Assembly: GCA_039105265.1 (NCBI GenBank)
Contig: JAPFFF010000005.1
Location: forward strand, 3,147,501-3,211,500
Reading direction: 5' to 3'
Source of the DNA: Tritrichomonas musculus
Lineage: Eukaryota > Parabasalia > Tritrichomonadida > Tritrichomonadidae
Length of the DNA stretch: 64,000 bases
The position numbers and the translations under genes are program-made. Below the pieces are notes generated by a model. The model ran no database searches. It was given only the letters and a program-made list of their open reading frames with translations, and had not been told where the DNA came from. Every line of letters begins with the position of its first letter. Position 1 is the stretch's first letter. Of the stretch, positions 42,225 to 50,702 are shown one piece after another.

Positions 42225-43031
42225 ATGAGTCTAGAAAAAGTTCATGACATAGTATCACAAGCACTAGAGATAAACAAAAATAACTTATGTGGAAGTAGCA
42301 TAGATGAAATCCACAATGATATAGATGTTCGCTACAACTCTGTGAATGTTATAGTAGGAAAACAGTCTATGGGAAAAACTGTGATAGCACTACAGGAAAT
42401 CATTAAAATATCACTTCTAAGTACACACCATTTGTTAATATATGTTACGAAGAACGGAGATGAGAATGATAAGAGTTGGCAGTCACTGAAGACGTTCATT
42501 CAAATTCCATATATAGTAGTAAGTGAGAAAAATTGTAAGGATGCCATTCAAGAATTAATCTCTGCTAAAAACTTGTACTATATGATAAAGAGAGAGAATT
42601 TAGAGGAAAAAATAGATGATGGACAGATGGAGGATATGTTTCAAGTGTTACACGTTCATGACTTCAGCAAAGACACCCTACATACTCTTATACTCTTTGA
42701 TGATATAGCAAATTCAAAATTGTTCGCGGCACCAGAATCATATTTCTCACAACAACTACGCCGCTGCAGACACACAAACATATCTTACTTCTTGCTGATT
42801 CAATCATGGAAAGGCCTCGCACCGCATATCAAGAACGAGATCACAACATTATTTATCTTCCCATGCTTCAACAAACAGCAACTCCACTTCATATATTCAC
42901 AGTCCGCGAGTAACTTAACTTTTGATGAATTCTATGATATGTACAAAACTATGTCAGAAATGAAAAATAAACGTCCTTATATGATAGTACATGTGACAGA
43001 AGGAGGAGAAACAAAAATAAAAAATCAATAA
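42225..43031 (+). CDS. Polinton packaging ATPase (A32/FtsK-HerA type)
   Basis: 268 aa. Walker A is GKQSMGKT (about residues 46-53) after NVIVGK; Walker B is TLILFDDIANS (about 160-170). SYFLLIQSWKGLAPHIKNE matches the sensor region of poxvirus A32-like genome-packaging ATPases found in Polintons and virophages. It would drive DNA into the capsid made by the gene at 43945. Spacing to the upstream gene is 119 bp on the same strand. Confidence 0.8.
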   Translation: MSLEKVHDIVSQALEINKNNLCGSSIDEIHNDIDVRYNSVNVIVGKQSMGKTVIALQEIIKISLLSTHHLLIYVTKNGDENDKSWQSLKTFIQIPYIVVSEKNCKDAIQELISAKNLYYMIKRENLEEKIDDGQMEDMFQVLHVHDFSKDTLHTLILFDDIANSKLFAAPESYFSQQLRRCRHTNISYFLLIQSWKGLAPHIKNEITTLFIFPCFNKQQLHFIYSQSASNLTFDEFYDMYKTMSEMKNKRPYMIVHVTEGGETKIKNQ

Positions 43032-43054
43032 TGGTAGAGAATAAATGAATGCAC

Positions 43055-43366
43055 TTATGATTTATCTTGTGGAGGATTTAAGAATTGTATGATCCTGTTT
43101 ATAGTCTCTTTCATTTGGTGTATCTCTTCTTGTACATTCATTTCTGGTTCCTCTACGTGCTTCTTCTCCTCGTGCTTCTTCAACATTAAAACATCTTTGA
43201 TTTTGGTAATTCTGTAACCTTTGATGTGGTAGAGCTTGTTGAGTTTGTGAGTTGTGGTGCTGTCTATTTCTTCTTTATGCTTGTTGTAGAATAAGTTGAA
43301 CTCATCTGGGGAATCAAACTCTTTGATATAATTTGTGATAGGTTGGAGTATTTTAATTTCTGACAT
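43055..43366 (-). CDS. Small Polinton coiled-coil protein
   Basis: About 103 aa from MSEIKILQ. FDSPDEFNLFYNKHKEEID and KLNKLYHIKGYRITK look like an SAP/HTH-like helical fold, followed by an acidic and coiled C terminus ending QFLNPPQDKS. Convergent with the ATPase gene. Function unknown. Confidence 0.5.
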   Translation of the reverse strand: MSEIKILQPITNYIKEFDSPDEFNLFYNKHKEEIDSTTTHKLNKLYHIKGYRITKIKDVLMLKKHEEKKHVEEPEMNVQEEIHQMKETINRIIQFLNPPQDKS

Positions 43367-43647
43367 CTTTAATACGAACAAAAATGATAATAACAAATGT
43401 TCTTCTTTCATGTTTAATCATAGTTGAGTTTTTACGATTGTGTGTGGAAATTTATTCTGTACTCCCTGATGAAGATCCGCCACTAGATGAAGAAGTGAGA
43501 AAAAAATTGTACTGCTGATATGGAAAAACATTGATGATATGACAGATTGTGCAAAAACATTGATGAGATGACAGATTGTGCAAAAACATTAATGAGATGA
43601 CAGATTGTGCAAAAACATTAATGATAGAAGTCAGTCGGAATTCAGAC

Positions 43648-43902
43648 CTACTTCAACATAGGGACATCAAATCTGTTTACATTTCTGACCCCAATTGCAT
43701 TTGTTCCGCTGCTATTTTTGTCTCCATTTGCCCAAGAATCTGCTTTGTCTGCAAAATTGCCTATAGTATTGAGAACATTTCCGACTGTACCACCGAAGAC
43801 TGGAGCTACTGCTTTTGCTACTTTGGATACTATTGGTGCTGCTTTACTTACGACATTTTTAACGCCTTTTGCTATCTTTTTGAAGAAACTTCCGAAAGCC
43901 AT
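43648..43902 (-). CDS. Small basic amphipathic Polinton protein
   Basis: About 84 aa from MAFGSFFKKIAKGVKNVV. Alternating Lys and small hydrophobic residues (SKAAPIVSKVAKAVAPVFGG) make an amphipathic helix. Small proteins of this kind in adenovirus-related elements bind DNA or membranes. It lies head to head with the capsid gene, 42 bp apart. Confidence 0.5.
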   Translation of the reverse strand: MAFGSFFKKIAKGVKNVVSKAAPIVSKVAKAVAPVFGGTVGNVLNTIGNFADKADSWANGDKNSSGTNAIGVRNVNRFDVPMLK

Positions 43903-43944
43903 GATTTTGAATTCGTGGAAAAAGATACTTTTTTTGAAACTGAA

Positions 43945-45873
43945 ATGACATACTACAACGCTCAAACCAAGAATTTAGGAAATGATGAAGGTGACGTACT
44001 CGGGTTCTTCCAAAATAAGATGCGCAATTTAATACAGAAAAACGGTGGCGACAATTCTTTCTCATTCATTATGGAAGAGTTTAAAGACAAAGACGCTCCA
44101 CTCCCTGTTGGAACCAAGACCAGAATCAAGCTCACACATTCAGGACACACAATAACACAAATAGAAAAATCATTCTCAACTATACTCCTCGACTTCAGAA
44201 TTAAATTGTCAGACCCTATAGATGTTTCAGCAGATAAGAACAAACTCATGAAAATCTTCGTGGGCTTCAAAAATGCTGTGGAATTCTATGAGGACTGTAG
44301 ATTCTGGATAAATGACAAACTCCTCTCTGCATACAGGCAAGATGAACTACAAAGGGAATCATTTGCGTATAACAGTATCAAGCCTAGAGATGCCAAAGCT
44401 TCTAGTAAATTCAGTCATAGTATCTGGGAAAACGTTGCACAATACTCACCATCTGTCTGTGGAACCTACATTGATTTAGTAGACATTGCTGATGGACAGC
44501 CACATACATTCACTATTGAACTCACAATTCCATTTACAGATCAACTTGTACTTCAGGCTTGGCAACTCTACCCTAATGCTATCTGTGGTGAAATAGAAGA
44601 AGAAGTCAAAACAAGTCTTCGCGCAATGGTCTGGTGTCAAGTAAATCCAAATATTGTAAAAGAAACATTGCAGTTTTTGGAGGATAAAGAAATTACAGAA
44701 CAAATTCCAGCAGTAGTTCCAATCTCACGCAAGTTCACACAAGTAGGTAGACCATCAAATATAGTCGTTCATTACTCAGAAAAGCCAGCATCAAATCAAG
44801 TCTTACACATTAAGTACCAAAGACTACACGCAGGAAAAGCTTACACAGATACAGATCCAGCTAGTAGGGCAGACACACATAATGATGAAGCAGAACCTTT
44901 GACGATAGACTTCCATTATACAGAAGCCGACTACACTAAATATGGAGTAACAAAGGACGACATCAATAAAGCTTCATTTGCGATTATGATAGCTGCTGCC
45001 AATCCTGATTATGTTCTCAATGCTGGAGATGATGTGAAAATCATAAGTGAAGAAGTAGAAGGTGCTTTAATTACTGATGTTAAGAAGAGCGACGACAATA
45101 TCAACCTCAGTGTTGGAAAAATCACCCTTGATGTCCTCGGTGGTACAATACAATTGGGACGTAGCAACTTGGCAGGATTTGGACTAAAAGAAGAAACATA
45201 TCAAGGTTTAGTTCGAGAATTACAAACACCATTGCTAGTACCTGCGCAAGAACTAACTCGAGAAATCTTTGAGGGAAGTGCTAAGGTAAATGGACTTGAA
45301 ATCTCTAAGTCTGTACCTCTTCGTAACGCCACTAACATTACCATGATGTTTCCAAAATCGCCGGCAGACATCACCTGCTTTGATAATATTATGTACAGAA
45401 ATGTTCAGCTCATCGTAAATAAAAGAACATACCCAGATACTGAATTCAGTGATACGTGTGCAGCAAGGTTCTACCAACATCAACTTATTGCAAATGAACT
45501 CGACGGAACTTTAGAAGCAACCCAAGAATTTGAGGACTCCTTCACGCAACCTCTTAATGATCCTGTTACTGGAAAACGTTATACCAATTGCAGGAGTGAT
45601 GGTACTTCTTTTGGTATCAATTTCCAAATGGAGAGAAGTAATGCTGGATATGTCTTTGATGGTATCGATACGGGCTCAACATCTATTACAGTCACATTTA
45701 GAGGACAACCAATGTACCAAGGAGAGAACGACACATACTTTATACCAGACCCTGACTATCCAGATCAACACCCACCTGCACCAGAAGCTTGGATTTGCAG
45801 CGATACATACTGGACATGGAGCACAAATGGTGTAGAGTATTATGCTGTAGGTGTCCCTGCTGGATATGAGTAA
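43945..45873 (+). CDS. Polinton major capsid protein (double jelly-roll type)
   Basis: About 642 aa from MTYYNAQTKNLG; upstream codons to 43576 are in frame but overlap the opposite gene and lack protein character. The beta-rich pattern, size (family usually 550-700 aa) and the place next to the packaging ATPase fit the double jelly-roll capsid protein of Polintons (for example FSTILLDFRIKL and TFTIELTIPFTDQLV). It would form hexon-like trimers. The frame is open throughout. Confidence 0.7.
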   Translation: MTYYNAQTKNLGNDEGDVLGFFQNKMRNLIQKNGGDNSFSFIMEEFKDKDAPLPVGTKTRIKLTHSGHTITQIEKSFSTILLDFRIKLSDPIDVSADKNKLMKIFVGFKNAVEFYEDCRFWINDKLLSAYRQDELQRESFAYNSIKPRDAKASSKFSHSIWENVAQYSPSVCGTYIDLVDIADGQPHTFTIELTIPFTDQLVLQAWQLYPNAICGEIEEEVKTSLRAMVWCQVNPNIVKETLQFLEDKEITEQIPAVVPISRKFTQVGRPSNIVVHYSEKPASNQVLHIKYQRLHAGKAYTDTDPASRADTHNDEAEPLTIDFHYTEADYTKYGVTKDDINKASFAIMIAAANPDYVLNAGDDVKIISEEVEGALITDVKKSDDNINLSVGKITLDVLGGTIQLGRSNLAGFGLKEETYQGLVRELQTPLLVPAQELTREIFEGSAKVNGLEISKSVPLRNATNITMMFPKSPADITCFDNIMYRNVQLIVNKRTYPDTEFSDTCAARFYQHQLIANELDGTLEATQEFEDSFTQPLNDPVTGKRYTNCRSDGTSFGINFQMERSNAGYVFDGIDTGSTSITVTFRGQPMYQGENDTYFIPDPDYPDQHPPAPEAWICSDTYWTWSTNGVEYYAVGVPAGYE

Positions 45874-45958
45874 GTGGTGGAATCTCATTAATGTTGACTT
45901 TTGATGGTTTTTATTTTTGTTTAATTATTTTTGAATTTTATCTCATGTACAAAAATAG

Positions 45959-46477
45959 ATGACAACAGAAATGACAAACTCACGAATAACAATAACACCG
46001 AAGAACATTGAGAAGTATAACATTTATTGGAATTATAGATGCTTATCACCAACTGCAATCATGAATGTATTAAAGCAGAACTTCCCCTCTCGTTATTTCA
46101 ACACTGAATCCACTACTCATGTTTTCATAAATAAACATTCAACGATGCCAGATCATTTTGCTAAACCTAATCGTGATAGTTGTAATGTAGAAGTAAGTTG
46201 TATCTCATTGTCTAATCATGAAATTATTTCCAATCATGAGGTATCAATGCTGTTTAATTGTGGAATGTTATTCATTAGAGTTACGAAGAGTGAAAAGTGG
46301 ATGCGAAAATATGGTATGTCATATGTTATAATCAACAATCAAATCACTGAAACTGAATCATTTTCGTACTATCCATCAAGCTATTCCAATATGTTGAAAC
46401 CACCAACAGAAAAAGAAATACGAGAACAAAAAGAAAAGAGAAGTTTTAATATAGTCCTTAATCATATTCAACCGTGA
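45959..46477 (+). CDS. Polinton protein of unknown function, near right TIR
   Basis: 172 aa, with several Cys and His residues (CNVEVSCISLSNHEI). I looked for the His-Asp/Glu-Gln-Cys order of the adenain protease and did not find it. The C terminus is charged (EKEIREQKEKR). It begins 85 bp after the capsid gene on the same strand. Confidence 0.55.
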   Translation: MTTEMTNSRITITPKNIEKYNIYWNYRCLSPTAIMNVLKQNFPSRYFNTESTTHVFINKHSTMPDHFAKPNRDSCNVEVSCISLSNHEIISNHEVSMLFNCGMLFIRVTKSEKWMRKYGMSYVIINNQITETESFSYYPSSYSNMLKPPTEKEIREQKEKRSFNIVLNHIQP

Positions 46478-46483
46478 AACCTA

Positions 46484-46837
46484 TAAATGAGAATTATTTT
46501 TTATGTGCAATACAGGGTCCGAAATCACCTACCTTTAATTACATATGAAAACACTAATGAAAACCCCGCACAAGTCCATAAATTTATCCCACATATGTAA
46601 TTCGATAAAATGGCGATCATCAAAAAAGTTTACGATTTCGAGTTCAATGACGTTGATTTTGATTTTGAAAACGGTCCTGAGCATTGTTTTTGAGAAATCA
46701 CGCCTATTGAAGATAATATTGGAGAAAGATATAAGAATTGTATCGAAGGTTTAACAGTTGTACTTGCGCTAGGCGGACGACGTTAAAAAGGGGGAGTGAG
46801 GACTTCGGTCCGAAATCACCCTTTTTATCATACTACT
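46484..46837. repeat. Right terminal inverted repeat of the Polinton
   Basis: Mirror of 35398-35750, ending CATACTACT, followed by the CTCAG duplication. Near-identical arms fit a recent insertion. Confidence 0.88.
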
Positions 46838-47339
46838 CTCAGCTTTTGATATCAGAAATTTCAATTAAACTTTTTGATAAATATATGATCGTATTTTTAT
46901 CTCAAATATTTCAAAAAAAAGAATGTATTTTTTGATTTTAATCTTAAAATAAACATCAATGCATTATATTATTTATTTTTAAATATTTTAAAATCACAAA
47001 TACCAATTATAAAAAAAGATAAATATGTTTGAGATCTCGAGATCTCGGTAATTGATATCAAGTTTACAATTATTTTCATATCACATTTCATATCTGATAT
47101 CTTGATAATCGATAATCTCGATATCAGATTTTTAAACTGATAATCGAGTATCATATGCAAAAAAGTGACGTTTTTGATATCGATTCTCAAAATAACAAGT
47201 CTAAATCAAATGAATTGTTTGTGCTGATAAATGATGTATTATGATAAAGTTGTACACTCAGACAATGATATGATCATATTTTTAATGATTCTCTCATATT
47301 TATGAATATTTTTGATGCCATATTTGATCTCAAACTATT

Positions 47340-48463
47340 TTCTATCTTGTGTTAATAATTGACATCAGAAGCTGATTCAATTCCAGTTTTATTTTCACGT
47401 TGGTAGAAGCAATAAAGAAACTGGCATGAAACGCCGGAGTTTTCAAAATAAGGATATTTGCTCAAATTCGCACGATTTCATAGCAGAAACGTATAATTTA
47501 TCTCATTTAATCAAAAGTTCTATTGGCAGACTCTATGATATTTTATATCAAGCTTTATGTTTAAAACATCCATCAAGAGTCAAAAATCATTTTTCATAAA
47601 TCATTATAGAAGCCAAAGAAAACTTAATTAATAAAGCAAATCTTCACAAAAATCTTCTAAATTACAGAAATAAGAATAATCTTGGAGATTCTTAAATTGA
47701 TATTTGTCTCGCAATTGATTCATGCTTATTTGATTTGCTAATAAATACAAAAAATACGCTTTTGTTTTCTCTTTGCAACCAATTAATCCCCGATTTAGAT
47801 GAGTACTTGTTTATTTTCTTCCAGAAAAAAATGGTAAAACAAATGATTTAATCATTGAAATGGCAAATGAAATTATCAATATTCTAAATTCAAGCAAGTT
47901 ACGTGTTAAATGATAATAAGAGAATACAAACCTAATGAAATTAATAAACGAAGGAGAAAGCGAAGCTACAGCCTACTTTCTCCCATATTGTAGTTAGTCC
48001 AAAGCAATATTCAACGAAGGAATCGAAGTTGAGTCGAGATCCAAATTGTTGTAAATTGCATTTCAGGCTTTTCATCGTTTTTATCTTGAATCTTTAGATC
48101 AGAGATTTGGGCATCTTTACGATTGGACTTGATAGACTTGGAACACATTGCCTTGAAAAATTCTTTGGGAGATTTCGAAATCTATGTAAAGGATTTGATT
48201 CATATGAAAATATTCTTTTACAAGTTGCTCATTCTCAAGTTTCAAACATTTTCCTTTATGATGTTGGAATGTTAAATGATAATAAGAGAATAAATGAAGG
48301 AGGAGCAAGATTTTTTCCTGCAATTGACTCAACACGGACCAAAATAAGCATTTATTTTCACAGAATTTTATTTTTGAATACTTTTTTCAAAGATCCTTCA
48401 AAAATTGTGAAAAATTTTCACATTTTTTTTTTCTTTAGCTCATCATCCAATTCAAATTTTTAA
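47340..48463 (+). pseudogene. Decayed transposase-like or repetitive gene
   Basis: The last part (48107-48463) reads GLDRLGTHCLEKFFGRFRN, with an LE-FFG-R arrangement like the C-terminal Glu region of some eukaryotic transposases (P/THAP9-like), followed by LNDNKRINEGG. A nearly identical LNDNKRI stretch also appears near 47911, so part is duplicated. Upstream plus-strand stretches from 47340 have protein character but are interrupted repeatedly. Assignment is tentative. Confidence 0.4.
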
Positions 48464-48505
48464 TTTATCAATTCAAAATTTGAAGGATCTTTGAAAAAAA
48501 GTCCG
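48375..48505. repeat. Inverted repeat (hairpin), ~21-bp arms
   Basis: TTTTTTCAAAGATCCTTCAAA and its mirror TTTGAAGGATCTTTGAAAAAA lie about 70 bp apart at the end of the relic; possibly its terminal structure. Confidence 0.55.
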
Positions 48506-49371
48506 AGGTCTACTTTAATTTTATACAGTATTAAAAAAATATTAAAAACAATTTATCTTAATATCAAAGGACTATTTCGTTAATTTTATTTTATTAATAA
48601 AGTATTAGCAGGATATCATTAAACAATAATATGTTTTAATGAAATGAAAATGCGTTTTTAAAAAGCTATTTTCCGATATAAAAACTGAAATGTGATATAA
48701 AAAGAATTATGGAGGTGAAGTGAATATTAAAAAATCCATAATATAAGGATGTTACAATAATCTTGTACAATCTTCCTTTTTGGAAAACTTTTAATAAGGA
48801 GTTATCGGTTTTCTCAATTTTTTTTTGTTGAATTGAAAAATTATGATATGGGGCAATTAAAATGTAGGAATCAACCAATATATAATTAAGAGGAAGATTA
48901 AGTGTTTGACCCATAAACTGCAAAATAGACCATACAACCTCTCTTTCGAGTCTGTAAAAACGCATATCTTATCTTGGAATGAGGTAAATTTTGATTTTAT
49001 CTCAAATTTGTTAGTTTATTGAATTATTTATAATGATTAAATATTGAATGACCATTTTAATTAAAAAATTTTTGCATATTAATATCGAACATTATAATAA
49101 AATAATAATTTGAAATGGCCAAGTAAGGAAATTGATATTAAAATTATTGAATATTTATCGTATCCCAGATTATTTTTTGAGAAGAGCATAATCCATAATG
49201 GCCAAATATCATTTTAAAATTCAATGCTAGTAATACGATAAAAATTCTGAATTTCTAATAAATTTAGAAAAAAATATCGTATTTAATTCAATTCTTTTGT
49301 GAGCACTATGCTCTGATGTTTATGAAAAAATATAACGAACTTATTTGATTGTTTATCAAAAAATAAATTAT
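48506..49371. other. AT-rich spacer with one unsupported frame
   Basis: A 99-codon minus frame (48666-48965) starts MRFYRLEREVVWSILQFMGQ and has some protein character, but I recognise no family and see no support. Otherwise nothing. Confidence 0.3.
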
Positions 49372-50355
49372 TTAACCATATACAGGTAATTGAAGCTCTG
49401 TGGTTAATGGGATAACTCCTCTTGGTGGTGTTCCTGGTCTTGAATCTATAGGATATTCTTCTTCCCATTTAATAGGATCGAGAACAGAAAATGAGCAATA
49501 CAAATTTTCATCAACTTGAAGGGTTGCACCTTTATTGTCAAATTCATAACAATAGTTAGGTGCAGAAAATAGTGTTACAATTCCATCATGATCAGGGAAT
49601 GGGAATTCATAACCTCCCATTACAGCCTGATGAGCACGGCATACAAGATCGAATTTAAATCTTTGCAAAAATTCTTGAAGTGGCTTTAATCCAAAAACTA
49701 CGCTTGTTCCTCGATCATTATCACCCCATTCTTCAACTTGTGAATCTGGATCTGCCCATAACAAATCACATAAAATTCCTTCTTCTGGAATTTCAGTGGG
49801 CCTTCTTATTTCCCTTATTTCGTCAAGGCTTGTTAATTCAGGGGATATACCGCCATGAACACAAAAGATTTTATCATCTACAATTGCTGCGACAGGGAGA
49901 CAGTTGAACACATCACCAAATATCCTCCATATGTTTGGATTGTAATATTGGACACATTCATCGTAAAATCCAAATTGTCTGTTGATATATGAACATTCAT
50001 GATTTCCTCTTAATAAAAAGAAATTTTCAGGATATCTTATTTTGAATGCAAAGAGTAAGCAGACATTTTCAATACTTTGGCAACCTCTGTCAACATAATC
50101 GCCTAAAAATAGATAATTTGTATGTGGTGGATACTTGCATACCTCAAATAGTCGTAATGTATCGTGGAACTGTCCATGAGTATCACCGCAAATTGTAATA
50201 GGTGGTTGTAACTCTAGGAGAATTGGTTGTTCTAGAAAAATCTGACGTACTGTTTGGCAAAGCCAAATGATCTCTGGGACTGTAAGTCCAGCAGACGTGC
50301 CGGGTGGTTTTGTTCGAACACTTATTAACTTGTTGATAATTTGCTCTAGAGACAT
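49372..50355 (-). CDS. PPP1C: Protein phosphatase 1 catalytic subunit
   Basis: 327 aa. All metal and catalytic motifs are present: GDTHGQ (57-62), GDYVDRGC (85-92), RGNHE (116-120), [13 protein letters not shown] and [12 protein letters not shown]. The Cys after GDYVDRG, where PP2A has a different residue, and the C-terminal TPPRG (Cdk-site context of PP1) place it with PP1. Length matches PP1 (about 320-330 aa). It dephosphorylates Ser/Thr in cell-cycle, glycogen and flagellar contexts, depending on regulatory partners. The first Met gives the usual short N terminus. Convergent or divergent partners are distant; upstream CAGAAAAAGTTAGAC contains the recurrent motif. Confidence 0.95.
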   Translation of the reverse strand: MSLEQIINKLISVRTKPPGTSAGLTVPEIIWLCQTVRQIFLEQPILLELQPPITICGDTHGQFHDTLRLFEVCKYPPHTNYLFLGDYVDRGCQSIENVCLLFAFKIRYPENFFLLRGNHECSYINRQFGFYDECVQYYNPNIWRIFGDVFNCLPVAAIVDDKIFCVHGGISPELTSLDEIREIRRPTEIPEEGILCDLLWADPDSQVEEWGDNDRGTSVVFGLKPLQEFLQRFKFDLVCRAHQAVMGGYEFPFPDHDGIVTLFSAPNYCYEFDNKGATLQVDENLYCSFSVLDPIKWEEEYPIDSRPGTPPRGVIPLTTELQLPVYG

Positions 50356-50702
50356 TATAAAATTGAAACGTAAATGTACGTTTAATAATATAAAATTAAA
50401 AAAGAAAACATATTTCAGAAAAAGTTAGACGATTATTTATTTACAATGTGTTATTTGAAATTTATTCAATACAATGTGATCGGTTTCATTCATAATTTTT
50501 AATTATGTATACAAAACAAAAACTCTTAAATTCGTTTTTTAGGAAATTCTGAGGAATATTTTAAATCAAACAATGGTTTTTTGGTAATGGAAACATTTAT
50601 TTTAACAAGTAATGTGTAGCAATAAATAAGAAATTTGAAAAATAATAAAAACATTTTATAATATAATATAATAAATCAACAAATTAAAAAATAAAAATAA
50701 AA
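50356..50702. other. Short AT-rich spacer
   Basis: Between PP1 and AFG2 on the same strand; no gene, repeat or RNA recognised. Confidence 0.4.

Larger units (their letters stand above)
35398..46837. mobile_element. 11.4-kb Polinton/Maverick, capsid-type genes only
   Basis: Inverted ends of about 350 bp start AGTAGTATGATAAAAAGGG, with the 5'-AG...CT-3' form of Polintons, and are flanked by a 5-bp duplication CTCAG (35393-35397 and 46838-46842). The genes include a double jelly-roll capsid protein, an A32/FtsK-type packaging ATPase, a fibre-like protein and several small proteins. I find no protein-primed DNA polymerase, no integrase and no adenain-type protease, so it looks like a non-autonomous derivative moved in trans. 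As a fossil it looks largely whole: ends, target duplication and most frames are open, which suggests recent insertion. Confidence 0.88.
35267..47203. mobile_element. Small hAT-type element that received the Polinton
   Basis: Inverted ends TAGACTTGTTATT and mirror, flanked by a perfect 8-bp duplication AATCAAAT (35259-35266 and 47204-47211). Without the Polinton it is only about 490 bp (35267-35397 plus 46843-47203) and gene-less. The subterminal DNA is full of short palindromes (GATATCGAT, CTCGAGATC, GAGATCTCGAGATCTC). Confidence 0.8.

Noticed and set aside
45959-46477. 172-aa Polinton protein as an adenain-type protease
   Set aside because: The required His, Asp/Glu, Gln, Cys order is not visible.
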